DNA of 64,000 bases from DASSJT01 sp963715025 (GCA_963715025.1 CAVQQQ010000009.1:682001-746000); one strand, 5' to 3'; positions 8,868 to 18,499 are shown, counted from the first letter of the stretch. Notes: generated from the sequence alone by a model not told the origin. Numbers and translations: made by a program.

Positions 8868-9059
8868 CTCCAGGATCAGTCCGCGACGTGCAGCTGGTGC
8901 GGCTTCATCACCTCGCCTACGTTCCGGTAGCTCGCCGATGCTCGACCAGGGCCAAGGCGCCAGGCCGAACTGGTCGCTGACCGCTGTCGATTGGGGACGG
9001 GCTCGCACGTCATCTGGTTGGAGGCCACGCCCGGTGGCCCCGCAGAACCGGAGGTCATC

Positions 9060-9410
9060 ATGAGCCACCCCATCGTGCACGCCGAGATCCGTTCGAGCGA
9101 CCCCGACGCAACAAGGGCCTTCTTCGGGGAGCTGTTCGGCTGGACCTACCCCACCAAAGGCGCCTTCCCCGGCTACACCTTCGTCGAGACAGGGGTGCCC
9201 GGCGCGCTGTACACCGCGATCAGCCCGCTTCAGGGCGACGGCGACCTGGTCACGTTCTTCGTTGGCGTCGAGGACATGGCCGGCGCCATCGCCGACACGA
9301 CCCGCCTCGGCGGACGCGTCGTACAGGAGCCGGTCACCGTTCCCGGAGTGTCATTTGCGCTCATCGCCGACCCTCAGGGTCATGTTGTCGGTTTGGCCCA
9401 GCAACTTTGA
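9060..9410 (+). CDS. VOC-family (glyoxalase/bleomycin-resistance fold) protein
   Basis: A 116-residue single VOC domain. HPIVHAEIRSSDPDATRAFF starts the first beta-alpha-beta-beta-beta module. FALIADPQGHVVGLAQQL ends the second, with the metal-ligand-type positions of the family (His near the N-terminus, Glu/Gln region near the C-terminus). The ATG at 9060 has GGAGG eight bases upstream. VOC proteins are metalloenzymes or drug-binding proteins; the substrate is unknown. It appears to be one of the few intact genes in a decayed stretch. Confidence 0.75.
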   Translation: MSHPIVHAEIRSSDPDATRAFFGELFGWTYPTKGAFPGYTFVETGVPGALYTAISPLQGDGDLVTFFVGVEDMAGAIADTTRLGGRVVQEPVTVPGVSFALIADPQGHVVGLAQQL

Positions 9411-9529
9411 CCGGCAACTCGGATGAGCCCTCGGTTCCGCCCGTCCGCGCCATGAACCGATCGTGTCGGAGACGTCGGTGAGGTAGCGGTGGTGGGATGA
9501 CCGAAGATCCGCCTCGCCGGGCCCCCCAT

Positions 9530-9770
9530 CAGCGCGGTGGCTCGTCAGTCTCCGGGCCACGAGGGCTCGGGTCATCCAGAGCTGCAGTGCCCGGATCCCC
9601 CCGGGCCCGAGCCCGGCGATTTCGCCGAGCCAGACCCGCGTCTCGATGCCGCAGACGCTGCGCAGGGCCAGGGCGAGGTCGTTCACGGCGTCGTCGCCGA
9701 GCTCGCCCCGGAGTGGCTCGAGCGCTTCGCTGAACCAAGCTGGCTCGGCCCTGCCGCAGCGGCAGTTCGT
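9530..9770 (-). pseudogene. TetR-family regulator, C-terminal remnant
   Basis: The minus strand encodes WFSEALEPLRGELGDDAV, then LALALRSVCGIETRVWLGEI and AGLGPGGIRALQLWMTRALV. This matches the C-terminal helices of a TetR subfamily in which a W-x-x-EALAPLR helix is followed by ALRSVCGIE-x-x-VWLTD. No HTH domain or start codon is found upstream before the IS110 element, so it is a truncated relic. Confidence 0.55.
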
Positions 9771-10204
9771 GCTGGTCGGCGCCGAGGGAGAGCCGGGCGA
9801 ACACCAAGCCACGGCCGTTGCCGTCAGCACCACCACGGCCGCAAGGGTGCTCACCGTCCCCGGCTGGGGTGTGCAGGCCGCCGCCCCTGTCCTCATCGTT
9901 CTGCTGGTCATGGCTGCCTCCTGGTCGAGAGCGTTGCTGTTGCGCTATCAACGTGGAGCTGCCCATGTCCCGGCTGCCCGAGCCAGATGACCCGGTCACC
10001 CGGGACAGTGCCCGAAGCCGAGGGCCGCGGTCGTCGATCCAGAGGGATGCCGAACGCCCGCGCGCCGCCTGACCATAACCCTGATCTAGGTCCCTCTCGC
10101 GACAGCCCGAGCACAAATTCGAGCTCGGTCAATGACGTCGCCCATAGCTGGCAGCCGTCGCAGGACACCACACTCTCATCGAATGACAGCGCGCCGGCAG
10201 GCGG

Positions 10205-10433
10205 CTACTTGAGACTTCTTCTACGGCAGCGGCCCGGCCAGGCTGTTGTCGAGGTGCTCGGTGGGACGCTCTCTATCGCGGCTGCCCAGCCTCGTGGTTG
10301 TGGCTCCTTTTCGGACTGCGCTCCCGCCGGGCACCGCTGGTGAGGTCGTGGCCCAAGAGGGGACTGCCCTGCTCAAAGTAGCTCTGCCCGCCCTCGCTGA
10401 CACATGACACTCGAGGGTGAAGGAGGCAGGAGC
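10205..10433 (+). ncRNA. Candidate bridge-RNA region of IS110 copy A
   Basis: IS110-group elements encode a structured guide (bridge) RNA in the non-coding left end, with loops pairing to target and donor DNA (established for IS621). This 229-bp left end has the right place and size. AAGTAGC at 10376-10382 is the reverse complement of GCTACTT at the element's own left junction (10204-10210), a possible guide segment. RNA boundaries and folding were not computed. Confidence 0.4.
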
Positions 10434-11772
10434 ATGAGTGATGTGATCGTGGGGGTGGACCCCCACAAGAAGTCGGTGACGATCGAGGTCGTCGACGGCC
10501 AAGACAAGAAGCTGGCCACCGGCAGGTTCGGCACCACCACCCGGGAGTACAAGGCGATGCTCGGGTACGTGCGGCAGCAGTGGCCACGCCACCGCTGGGC
10601 GATCGAGGGCGCCCAGGGTGTGGGCCGGCCATTGGCACAACGGCTGCTCACCGACGGCGAGAGGGTGGTCGATGTCCCCGCCAAGCTCGCCGCGCGGGTG
10701 CGGGTCTTCGACACCGGCAACGCCCGCAAGACCGACGCGACCGATGCGCATGCGGTCGCGGCGGCGGCGCTGCGCACCCCGAACCTGCGGGTGCTCGCGT
10801 TTGATGAGGAGCTGGTCGCGCTGCGGCTGCTGGCCGACCGGCGTGATGAGCTGTCGGCGCGGAGGGTGCAAACCGTGAACCGGCTTCATCGGCTGCTGGC
10901 CGAGCTGACTGCCGGTGGCGCCGGGAAGGACCTCACCGCGACCAAGGCAAAGCGGTTGTTGGCCACGGTGAAGCCGAGATCTGTTGTGGGCAAGACGACT
11001 CGGCGGATGGCGGTCGAGGAAGTGGCCGACCTGGTGGCAACCGATGCCAGGCTCAAGGCCCTGACCAAGGAGCTCGCCGCCGCGGTCCGGGCGCGCGGGT
11101 CACACCTGATGGACCTGCCCGGGATCGGTCCCGCCGGCGCCGCCCGGATCCTGGCCGACGTCGGCGACATCGCCCGGTTCCCCGACCGCAACCACTTCGC
11201 GTCCCCGGACCGGCACCGCACCCCTGGACGCCTCCTCCGGTGAGCTGATCCGACACCGGCTGTCCCGGGCCGGGAACCGGCGGCTGAACCACGTCCTGCA
11301 CATCGCCGCCATCGCCCAGATCCGCCTCGACACCGAAGGCCGGACCTACTACCGGCGGAAGCTGGGCGAGGCCAAGACCCGCAAGGAGGCCCGGCGCTGC
11401 CTGAAGCGACGCCTCTCCGACCTGGTCTACCGGCAGCTCGTCGCCGACGCCAACCTCGCCGAACCCACCGGCACCCACGCACCAGCGTCCAGCGCCGGGG
11501 CGGGTCCGGGAGGGCACTCGGGGGCGTCACTCGCATCCAGCGCGGCCGACCTGCACACCCCGGTCATCGGCTCTTCGGATCAGCCACAACCCGGACCCGC
11601 AGCACCGACGCTACCCGCCCACAAGCGCCCCCGGACACCCCGCGCGGCTTCGGCTCCCCAGCCTCCGCGCCGGCGCGCCGGAGCCGTCAACGTGGAGCGC
11701 CCCACCGGACGAACGACGTTGACGGCGACAAGCGCCGACGCACACTCGGCGGCGCCGAAACCGCGTCCTTGA
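10434..11772 (+). pseudogene. IS110-family transposase, frameshifted copy A
   Basis: Start ATG 10434 follows AGGAGG by 7 bases. The RuvC-like DEDD residues are intact: D9 (VGVDPHKK), E58 (AIEGAQG), D101 and D104 (TDATDAHA). At 11201-11206 copy A reads GTCCCCGGACC where copy B reads GTCCTGGACC. The extra base ends the frame at 11243, just before the region (PLDASSGE) that carries the catalytic serine of the Tnp domain. The rest of the gene continues in another frame to a stop at 11772. The product would therefore have the DEDD domain but no serine, and should be inactive, possibly dominant-negative (inference). Confidence 0.88.
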
Positions 11773-11963
11773 CACAGAGGGGAACCGAAATGACGCGGTT
11801 CTGACGGGGTGCGGAGGAGTGTGGCTGTGGTCCGATACCGGTGGTATGCGTTGAGATGTGGTGCACGGGCCGCAGGCCGAAGAGGGTGCCTTTGCGGAAT
11901 CTGAAATCGGACGGATGTTACGCGACGCCCGAGCACAGGCAGGGCTCCTGACCTGCGGCGGTC

Positions 11964-12380
11964 TCATTCGGGGCTCCCTTTGCGGCTGGTGGGCGGGGCG
12001 TGCTCTGCTTGGTTGACCTCTTGAACCGATCGGGCCAGGAGGCAGAACTCATTGCCCTCAGGGTCGGCGAGGACCACCCAGCTCACATCGGACCCTTGGC
12101 CGACCTCGACCCGGCGGGCGCCCAGACTGAGCAGTCGGTCGATCTCGTCACGAGTGGACACGCCGTCGGCGCGCAGATCGAGATGCAGCCGGTTCTTGAC
12201 GACCTTCCGCTCAGGAACGCGTACCACGTCGATCGTCGGCCACGCGCCCTCGGGCGGGCCGAGGCTGATCACCTCTCCGTCTTCGTCGACGATGTGCCAT
12301 CCCAGGACTGTGCACCAGAAGTCGGCCACCAATCGGGTATCCACGGCGTCGATGGCGATGACGGCGATTCGACTCGGCAT
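11964..12380 (-). CDS. VOC-family protein (glyoxalase-like domain)
   Basis: 138 residues. SRIAVIAIDAVDTRLVADFW begins the first VOC module and VVLADPEGNEFCLL is the typical end of the second, with the Glu metal-ligand position in GNEFCLL. RLHLDLRAD gives the central HLD motif common in the Glyoxalase_6 subgroup. The ATG at 12380 is preferred; an in-frame ATG at 12389 adds three residues. It begins 170 bp beyond the right end of IS110 copy A, on the opposite strand. Specific substrate unknown. Confidence 0.78.
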   Translation of the reverse strand: MPSRIAVIAIDAVDTRLVADFWCTVLGWHIVDEDGEVISLGPPEGAWPTIDVVRVPERKVVKNRLHLDLRADGVSTRDEIDRLLSLGARRVEVGQGSDVSWVVLADPEGNEFCLLARSVQEVNQAEHAPPTSRKGSPE

Positions 12381-12463
12381 GCACCTCATTGTCCCGCGCG
12401 GGCCCGATCCCTGCCCGTTGGCGGATCCGCTTACGGACGTCCCGACCGGGACCGTACGCGGCC

Positions 12464-12581
12464 GGTATGACGCCTCCGTTTGCCGCGCAGATCGCGGCTT
12501 GGGCGCACGCTTCGCTCGCTCCGGTATGACGCCTCATTTTGCCGCGCAGATCGCGGCTTGGGCGCACGCTTCGCTCGCTCC
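12464..12581. repeat. Two tandem copies of a 59-bp unit
   Basis: Units at 12464-12522 and 12523-12581 differ at only about two bases. Each contains the hairpin GCCGCG-CAGAT-CGCGGC followed by GCGCACGCTTCGCTCGCTCC. The unit is non-coding and sits between the VOC gene start and the MMPL gene end. It could be a duplicated operator, a small mobile repeat or a processing site. Confidence 0.8.
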
Positions 12582-12736
12582 CCTGTGACTTGGCGGGAGC
12601 TCGGCACACGCGAGCGGCGACTCTCCCGGGCAGCACTCGCCGACTTCCTGGTCAACCAAGCAGCAGACGGCACCTGGAGCGGCGGGGCTCCCCTTGTCGC
12701 CGACCGCTGACAGATGCCCTGAGCGTTCCGGTCGGA

Positions 12737-14890
12737 TCAGTTCTCGAGGACGCGCTCCTCGGCGGGCTCCTCGACTGTGTCAGTGGCCCGGTCCCCGTGG
12801 CCGGGCCACCACGCGGCGTGTCCGATGAGTGCGGTGAGCGCCGGGGTCAGGATGAGCGCCATCACGAACGCAGCCATGGCGATGCCGACGGAGAACGAGA
12901 AGCCCAAAGACTTGAAGAACGTACCCTCGGCGAACATCAGCGAGGCGAAGGTGCCGGCGAGGATCAAGCCGGCGGCCGCGACCGTCGGACCGGCATGCTC
13001 GATCGCCTTGGCCGCCGCGGGCCGCGGCTCGAGCCCTCGCCGCGCCTCTTCCCGCAGGCGCGCCACCATCAAGATGTTGTAGTCGGTGCCCAGCGCCACC
13101 ACGAAGAGATAGATGTAGATCGGCAGAATGAAGATCAGCCCCTGCTGTCCAAGCAGGCCCTGGAAGACCAGCACGGTCGCGCCCAGGCTGGCGGTGAAGC
13201 CGAGGCCCACCGACAGCATGAGGTACCACGGCGCGACGAGGCTGCGCAGCAGCAGCGCCAGGATGATCATGATCAGCCCTGCCGCGACCGGGAACACGAT
13301 CGAGTAGTCACGCGCCATCGCGTCGTCGAGGTCGACGAAGATCGACGTGGAGCCGCCGACGAAGGCCTCGGTCCCATCCGGCGCCGCCGAGTGCGCCGTG
13401 TCGCGCACCGGCCCCCCGACGTTGGCCAGCGCCGCGTCGGACGCGGGGTCGTCGGAGAGGACGACGGTGAAGACCGCGACGTCGTCGGTGCGGGCGGCCA
13501 GCGCCGCCGACGCGACCCCACTCGCTGTGCCGAGCTCGGTGGCGTACGTGTTGAGCTCGGCGACGTCGAGCGGCTGGCCGCCCGTCGAGCGCAACAGCAC
13601 CGTCGTGGGGTCGGCGGCACCACCGGGCTGGCCCTTCTGGAAGGTGATCAGCGCCTGGCCCGACTCGGTCTTCTCGGTGCTGCTGTCCGAGAAGTTGAAG
13701 GTCGGGTTGAAGCCCAGCGCGAACAGCGAAAGGACGGCCAGCGATCCCGCCGAGACGACTGCGTAGCGGACCGGGTGCGCGGCAACCGACCGCCCGATGG
13801 CGCGGAACCGAGAGGCCTCGGGCTCGACCATCCACTTCTTCGACGGCCAGGAGATGACCCTTGGCCCCAGGACGGCGACGACGGCGGGGACCAGCGTCAA
13901 CGCCGCGAGCACGGCCAGCGCGACCGCGATCGCCAGCGCGGGTCCGATCGAGCGGAAGATGCTCAGGGACGACAGCACCATCGCCATGAAGACGATGATG
14001 ACCGCGCCGCCGGCAAAGGCGATCGCCTGACCGGCCCGCTCGACCGCGTGGGACACCGCGCCTCGACCGTCCAAGCCCAGCCGCAGGGCCTCCCGGTAAC
14101 GGAACAGGAAGAACAGGATGTAGTCGGTCCCGATGCCGAACAGCACGATGAACAAGATCACTGAGATGGAGCTGTCGGCCTTGAGGTCGAACGCCTCGTT
14201 CGCCACCGCGATGAGCCCGGTGGCGGTCGTCCCGACCAGGGCGACGGTCACGATGGGCAGGGCGCACGCGATGACGCTACGGAAGATCAGCGCGAGCAGG
14301 AACACGATGAGCAACAGCGTCACGATGCTGACCACGACGAGCGCCCGCTCGGACGACTCCTGGGAGTCCAGGGACTGGGCCGCCGGGCCCGTCACTCCCG
14401 AGCGGAGGTCGGTTCCCTCAACCAGTGGCTCGAGGTCGGCGCGCAGGTCCCGGGCGTCCTCGATAGCAGCCGGGTCGAAGGCGTTCTTGCCCGGCTTGAC
14501 CTGCACGAAGATCGCCTGCACCAAGCCGTTGTCCGAAGCCGGGGCAGCGGCCGCAGTGCCCAGGTTGTCGTAGACCTTGGTGTTGAGCTGCTCGGCGATG
14601 GAGGACACCTTGGCCTGGTCGTCCTCGGTCAGCTTGCCGCCATCTTGGCGGTCGAAGACCACGATCGCGCCGACCTCACCGCGCTCGGGAAAGGCTTCCT
14701 GCTGGACGGTGAGAGCCTTCACGGACTCATAGTGCCCGGGCAGGAACTCCGACTGGTCCTGCGTGGACTGCAGGGCGGGGGCAGTCATCGCGATGACCAC
14801 GGCGGCCACGATCCAGGCGGCGATTACCCACCAGCGCGCGCGCACGACGAGCCTTCCACGGCCAGCGAACATAGTCCGAACGCTACTCAC
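12737..14890 (-). CDS. MMPL-family RND transporter
   Basis: 717 residues, the usual length of short actinobacterial MMPL proteins. TM1 (WWVIAAWIVAAVVIAMTAPA) is followed by a periplasmic loop, then a block of helices with GTDYILFFLFRYREALR. After a second loop comes the repeat block with GTDYNILMVARLREEAR. The paired GTDY motifs are the proton-relay Asp-Tyr signatures of the family. These pumps export lipids or drugs using the proton gradient. GTG start at 14890. No TetR or substrate gene is adjacent, so cargo is unknown. Confidence 0.88.
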   Translation of the reverse strand: MSSVRTMFAGRGRLVVRARWWVIAAWIVAAVVIAMTAPALQSTQDQSEFLPGHYESVKALTVQQEAFPERGEVGAIVVFDRQDGGKLTEDDQAKVSSIAEQLNTKVYDNLGTAAAAPASDNGLVQAIFVQVKPGKNAFDPAAIEDARDLRADLEPLVEGTDLRSGVTGPAAQSLDSQESSERALVVVSIVTLLLIVFLLALIFRSVIACALPIVTVALVGTTATGLIAVANEAFDLKADSSISVILFIVLFGIGTDYILFFLFRYREALRLGLDGRGAVSHAVERAGQAIAFAGGAVIIVFMAMVLSSLSIFRSIGPALAIAVALAVLAALTLVPAVVAVLGPRVISWPSKKWMVEPEASRFRAIGRSVAAHPVRYAVVSAGSLAVLSLFALGFNPTFNFSDSSTEKTESGQALITFQKGQPGGAADPTTVLLRSTGGQPLDVAELNTYATELGTASGVASAALAARTDDVAVFTVVLSDDPASDAALANVGGPVRDTAHSAAPDGTEAFVGGSTSIFVDLDDAMARDYSIVFPVAAGLIMIILALLLRSLVAPWYLMLSVGLGFTASLGATVLVFQGLLGQQGLIFILPIYIYLFVVALGTDYNILMVARLREEARRGLEPRPAAAKAIEHAGPTVAAAGLILAGTFASLMFAEGTFFKSLGFSFSVGIAMAAFVMALILTPALTALIGHAAWWPGHGDRATDTVEEPAEERVLEN

Positions 14891-15465
14891 TTGATCGTCC
14901 CCGCGGACCGGAACGACACCGTGCGCGCTCGCGAACGACCCACCGACTCTCCTAGGCGGCGCAGGTGAGGCTGCACCACACCCGCCACATCGCGTCCTCT
15001 GGCGCCGTACCCGTACCAGTTCGGCCAGACGATGACGACCAAGGAGTTCAGCAAGTTCGCCGACGTCTTGTCCACGGCATCGCGGTGGCGATCACATGGT
15101 CCGGCGCAGCCATTCGCATCCACCGAGGAGCGTCAATCTGGGCCGGAATGATGTTGCCTATTCTGGGTGCGGCAGCGGACAGTCTCGTGGCATGCCGGCC
15201 GGCGCGCTGTCCTGGGCGAAAGTCGAGAAATTCAGCGTCGACCGAGCGCAGGGGGCTTGTCAGACGTGTTGGGTTCCTGCGCGGTCCCTGCGGTGGTGGT
15301 GTCGTCTGGCAGCGGCTCTGCGGGTCAGGTCAGCGCGATGCGCGGCCTGCAGTTGCTGGCATCCGGGGGTCGTTGATGGCAGTAGTCGATGGCAACGCAC
15401 CTCGTCGGATCTCCAGGCAGGGCACCACGGTCAACCTCTGTGTCGTCCGGCTGTACGTGACCGTG
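14891..15465. other. Intergenic stretch with possible gene debris
   Basis: 575 bases between the MMPL gene start and the LLM oxidoreductase end. On the minus strand 14960-15070 reads …ANLLNSLVVIVWPNWYGYG…, which looks protein-like but has no supported start or family. The rest shows no motif, repeat or RNA I can support. The MMPL promoter should lie just above 14890. Confidence 0.35.
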
Positions 15466-16440
15466 CTAGCGCCGACTGACAAGTCTGGCCAGCGTGTTCA
15501 GATCGTCGCTGGCAGTGATGAGGTAGCTGAGGCCGAACCGATCCTGCCGCGCAGCGAGGTCTTCCAGGATCTGGTCCGCGCTGCCGATGAAGATCGTGGG
15601 CATCTGCCAGACCGTTTCCGGAGTGACACCGGACCAGCCGCGGGCGGAGATCAGGTCCTCGGTGCTCGAACGGCGGGTGTCAGTCAGTACGAAGCTGGCG
15701 AACGCGCTCAGCTCGAGCTGCACGAAGCGCTCCCCGGCGGCCGACTGGAGGATGTCGCGCCTCTGGTCGAATGCGGCGGGTAGCCGGTCAGCTGGGTCGT
15801 CGGGGTCGTCGGGGCCTCGGATCGGCGCGGGGAGTATTCCAACGATGTCTGCATAACGGGCGGCCAGCCGTAGCATCCGCGGGCCGCCCGCGCCGATCGC
15901 GATAGGCGGTCTGCCGGCAAAGTTCGGGACCACGCTGAGGTCGAATCCGTCGATCTCGTACGCGGTGCCCTTGTGGTAGACGACCCCACCACGAAATACG
16001 CCAGTAAGAATCTCCAGGGTCTCCTCGAGCCGATCGATTCGACGTCCCGGGGGGTCAAACGGGATTCCGGCCGTCGCATACTCGGGCTGATACCAGCCAG
16101 CGCCGAGGCCGAGTTCGAATCTCCCGCCGGAGATCGCGTGCAGCGTCGCCGCCTCGTGGGCCAGCAGCACCGGGTGACGGTAGTCGTTGCTCAGAACCAT
16201 CGTCCCCACGTGCAGTCGTGTGGTGGCCGCCGCGGCGGCGGAAAGGGCGCTGATCGGGGCCAGCTGCGCGCCGAACGGCCCGGGCACGAAATGGTCCCGC
16301 ATGAGGAGCACGTCGACGCCGCTGTCTTCGACCCGCCGCGCGATGTCCAGCCAAGCGGTGGGCTGCGGCCCCGACTCATCGATCACCCCGAACCGGAGCG
16401 CCCGACGCGACGACTGATGTAAGACATCGGCGGCGGGCAT
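15466..16440 (-). CDS. LLM-class (probably F420-dependent) oxidoreductase
   Basis: 324 residues of the luciferase-like TIM-barrel family. LRFGVIDESGPQPTAWLDIA begins strand 1. DVLLMRDHFVPGPFG is the helix/loop at the coenzyme site. GGRFELGLGAGWYQPEY is the diagnostic GR-[FL]-x-LGLGAGW motif and PPIAIGAGGPRMLRLAARYA the second signature. Family members reduce or oxidise varied substrates with F420 or FMN in the cytosol. The ATG at 16440 is chosen because GAGAGGAGA lies just upstream; an in-frame ATG at 16548 adds a low-complexity leader without a site. Function beyond the class is unknown. Confidence 0.85.
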   Translation of the reverse strand: MPAADVLHQSSRRALRFGVIDESGPQPTAWLDIARRVEDSGVDVLLMRDHFVPGPFGAQLAPISALSAAAAATTRLHVGTMVLSNDYRHPVLLAHEAATLHAISGGRFELGLGAGWYQPEYATAGIPFDPPGRRIDRLEETLEILTGVFRGGVVYHKGTAYEIDGFDLSVVPNFAGRPPIAIGAGGPRMLRLAARYADIVGILPAPIRGPDDPDDPADRLPAAFDQRRDILQSAAGERFVQLELSAFASFVLTDTRRSSTEDLISARGWSGVTPETVWQMPTIFIGSADQILEDLAARQDRFGLSYLITASDDLNTLARLVSRR

Positions 16441-16554
16441 CCCGTGTCTCCTCTCGGTCACTGCCGATGATCGCGACGGTTTGCCACTTGGGCTCAGAGG
16501 TTCGAGCGTGGCCGCCATGCTCAGGGCAATCCGCGCAGTCGTCAGCACTCTAGT

Positions 16555-16617
16555 GGTCCGTGGTTGACGTGCCTGTCAATCGAAAGGTCGGCGGTTCGAC
16601 CCCGCCCCTGGCCACCA
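16555..16617 (+). pseudogene. Degenerate tRNA-like sequence (possible attachment-site relic)
   Basis: The 3' half looks like a tRNA: T-stem GGCGG, loop TTCGACC, stem CCGCC, then CCTGGCC-A-CCA. The 5' part GGTCCGTGGT and the block GCCTGTCA resemble an actinobacterial tRNA-Asp, but the D-arm is missing. Total length is about 63 instead of 76 and the acceptor ends do not pair well. Minus-strand frames through it encode the GGVEPPTF pattern that arises antisense to tRNA T-arms. It is a truncated tRNA or a recombination scar. Confidence 0.4.
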
Positions 16618-17051
16618 CCAAAACCGCACCCATGAGGGCCGGGTCTGTCAAGGGCACACAAGGTCCTGACCCCTGCCCTGGTGCCGAGCGTCGGAGGAGC
16701 GGGGGCTCCACTGCTGGAGTGCCACCACGTCCCCCGCCTACTCCGTGTGATACCCCTCCACAGGGGAACACCGGGACGCAACCCCGGCTAGACCGAACTC
16801 CGCGAGTGCCGATTTGGGTGCGATCCGTCCTGTGCCTCGTCGCCGGACTCCCGTGAACTTCACGAAACTCACATCCTTGGGCGCATGGCGCAGCCGACTT
16901 CAGCGCCGCGCGGCTCGGAGCCGCGGGAGGATCCCCGCAAAGGCGCCCACAGGACCCGAGGCCCCGCGGGCGCCGGCCGCGGCCGAGTGCAGAACCTCGG
17001 CCCGCACATTGTGCTCGATCTCGCGGTTGAGTACCGGGAGCCGCTCCGCGC

Positions 17052-17831
17052 TCAGGGTGCCGTGCATCCGTGACCCTTCGGGTCGTAGCCGAGGAACGCG
17101 TAGTCGGCGGCATACAACTCGTGGACCCTCCGCAACGTGCGCGGGTCCACCATGGCGGGGTCCACATCGAGCGGGGAGTCGTTGTCGTGGCCGACGGGGT
17201 GCAGTTCCGCCTCCTCCCCGCTTAGCCGGGTGCGTAGCCAGTCGATCGTCTCGGACAGGGCCTCGGTGCGGCCGACGTGGTCGAAACGGCTCAGGTCTCG
17301 CCGCAGAAGCTCGAACTGTGGGACCAGGTGCACGTCTCGGTGCACCAAGGCCGGCATGGGCTAAAGGTGCGCCACGAGTTGATCGAGGTCGGCCAGCACC
17401 TCCTCGACATCGTCAAAGCGCCGCAAGCCCGGCTCGGGAAGTTCCAACCGCGACCGGTAGTACGGGGCGCGTACCAGGTACTTGCTAGACCAGGTCGTGA
17501 GCAGCCGTTCGACCGGGTGGCGTACCACGGTGAACACATGCCGCAGGCCCTGGCGCATCAGATCCTCGAAGGCCGCGTACTCTAGTGAACTCACCATGGG
17601 CCGGCCACCAGCAGCCCCGTCCCAGATCGTCTGGCTGACCAGAGACTCCTCGCCCAGGGACTGGGTGAAGGTGCCCGGGAAGGCCACGCCTGCTGTACGG
17701 GTCAGGGCGACGTTCAGCGATGTGCCAGCCGCCTTGGGGATCGAGATGTAGAGGAGCCTCCACCCGGGGTGGAGGAAGGCCAACCCGCTGTAATCGCGTA
17801 CCCATCGGGTGAACTCGGCCGACTCTGGCAT
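17052..17831 (-). pseudogene. Sulfotransferase-family protein interrupted by an in-frame TAG
   Basis: About 259 residues in a single frame from ATG 17831 (GGAG just upstream) to 17052, broken by TAG at 17361-17363. The first part has the PAPS-binding features of Sulfotransferase_2 proteins: 5'-phosphosulfate loop LLYISIPKAAGTSLN and 3'-phosphate motif FTVVRHPVERLLTTW. The part after the stop (MPALVHRDVHLVPQFELLRR, and on to YDPKGHGCTAP) is still collinear, so the stop is recent or a sequencing error. Family members sulfonate sugars or glycolipids at membranes. As read, translation would end at about residue 156 and lose the C-terminal half of the fold. Confidence 0.7.
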
Positions 17832-18035
17832 CGTGCTCCTGTCGGGGCGGCGTTCTGGGGAAGCAGCATTGCAGACCGGCTCATCGTCCCGGCGACACCC
17901 AAGTGGGCCGGAAGGTTGCGGCGCAGTGTCCGTCCGTTGGTTCGGTCCGTCCGTTGGTTCGGCTTCTGCTTCAAGCGACATGGCGATGGCCTTGGTGACC
18001 TTGCGGACGTGCAGGGGGTGTGATGTTGCCGTTTG

Positions 18036-18470
18036 TCACTGGGCGACCTCGATCGGTTCCACGCCAAGCTCGCTCAGCAGGGTGCGGACACGGTTCTTGA
18101 TCTCGTCGCGGATCGCTCGGACGGCGTCAACGCCCTGGCCGGCGGGGTCGTCGAGTTCCCAGTCCTCGTAGCGCTTGCCGGGGAAGATGGGGCAGGCGTC
18201 GCCGCAGCCCATGGTGATGACCACGTCAGCGGCCTGGACGGCATCGGTGGTCAGGACCTTGGGCTTCTGGGCGGAGATGTCGATTCCTTCCTCGAGCATC
18301 GCGTCGCGGACCGAGGGATTGATCGCCTCGGCCGGGGCGGAGCCGGCGGAGCGGACATCGACGGCGCCTCCGGACAGGTGGTGGGTGTACGCGGCGGCCA
18401 TCTGGGAGCGTCCCGCGTTGTGGACGCACACGTAGAGCACGGACGGGCGGTGGGTGGTTTCGGTGGTCAT
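18036..18470 (-). CDS. arsC: Arsenate reductase (LMW-PTP fold, mycothiol-type)
   Basis: 144 residues. The phosphatase-like loop C15-V-H-N-A-G-R21 binds arsenate. The downstream ADVVITMGCGDACPIFPGKR segment and YEDWELDDPAGQ are hallmarks of the ArsC group that works with mycothiol/mycoredoxin in Corynebacterium (family knowledge). It reduces arsenate to arsenite in the cytosol. It is the third gene of the minus-strand ars unit (aquaporin, arsC with helical extension, this arsC), 29 bp after the second, so very likely co-transcribed. The ArsR-ArsC fusion gene lies divergently upstream. Confidence 0.9.
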   Translation of the reverse strand: MTTETTHRPSVLYVCVHNAGRSQMAAAYTHHLSGGAVDVRSAGSAPAEAINPSVRDAMLEEGIDISAQKPKVLTTDAVQAADVVITMGCGDACPIFPGKRYEDWELDDPAGQGVDAVRAIRDEIKNRVRTLLSELGVEPIEVAQ

Positions 18471-18499
18471 GATCGGGTGCTTCCTGCTCGGGTGGGCTC

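Larger units (their letters stand above)
10205..11793 (+). mobile_element. IS110-family insertion sequence, copy A (inactivated)
   Basis: Edges were set by comparison with copy B: shared sequence begins CTACTTGAGACT at 10205 and ends CCGAAATGA at 11793, giving 1589 bp, the same length as copy B. There are no terminal inverted repeats and no obvious target duplication, as is normal for IS110. A 229-bp non-coding left end precedes the transposase gene. Visible differences from B: one base fewer in the left end (near 10350), a C/T change in a T-run, and an extra base in the transposase (11201-11206). Confidence 0.85.

Noticed and set aside
12539..14164. Long plus-strand open frame antisense to the MMPL gene
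   Set aside because: Charge-rich, low-complexity translation typical of GC-rich antisense; the minus strand has paired GTDY motifs and TM helices.
16550..16781. Minus-strand frames encoding GGVEPPTF or GRGRTADL patterns
   Set aside because: These arise antisense to tRNA T-arm sequence and are classic false genes; I used them only as a hint of the tRNA-like element.
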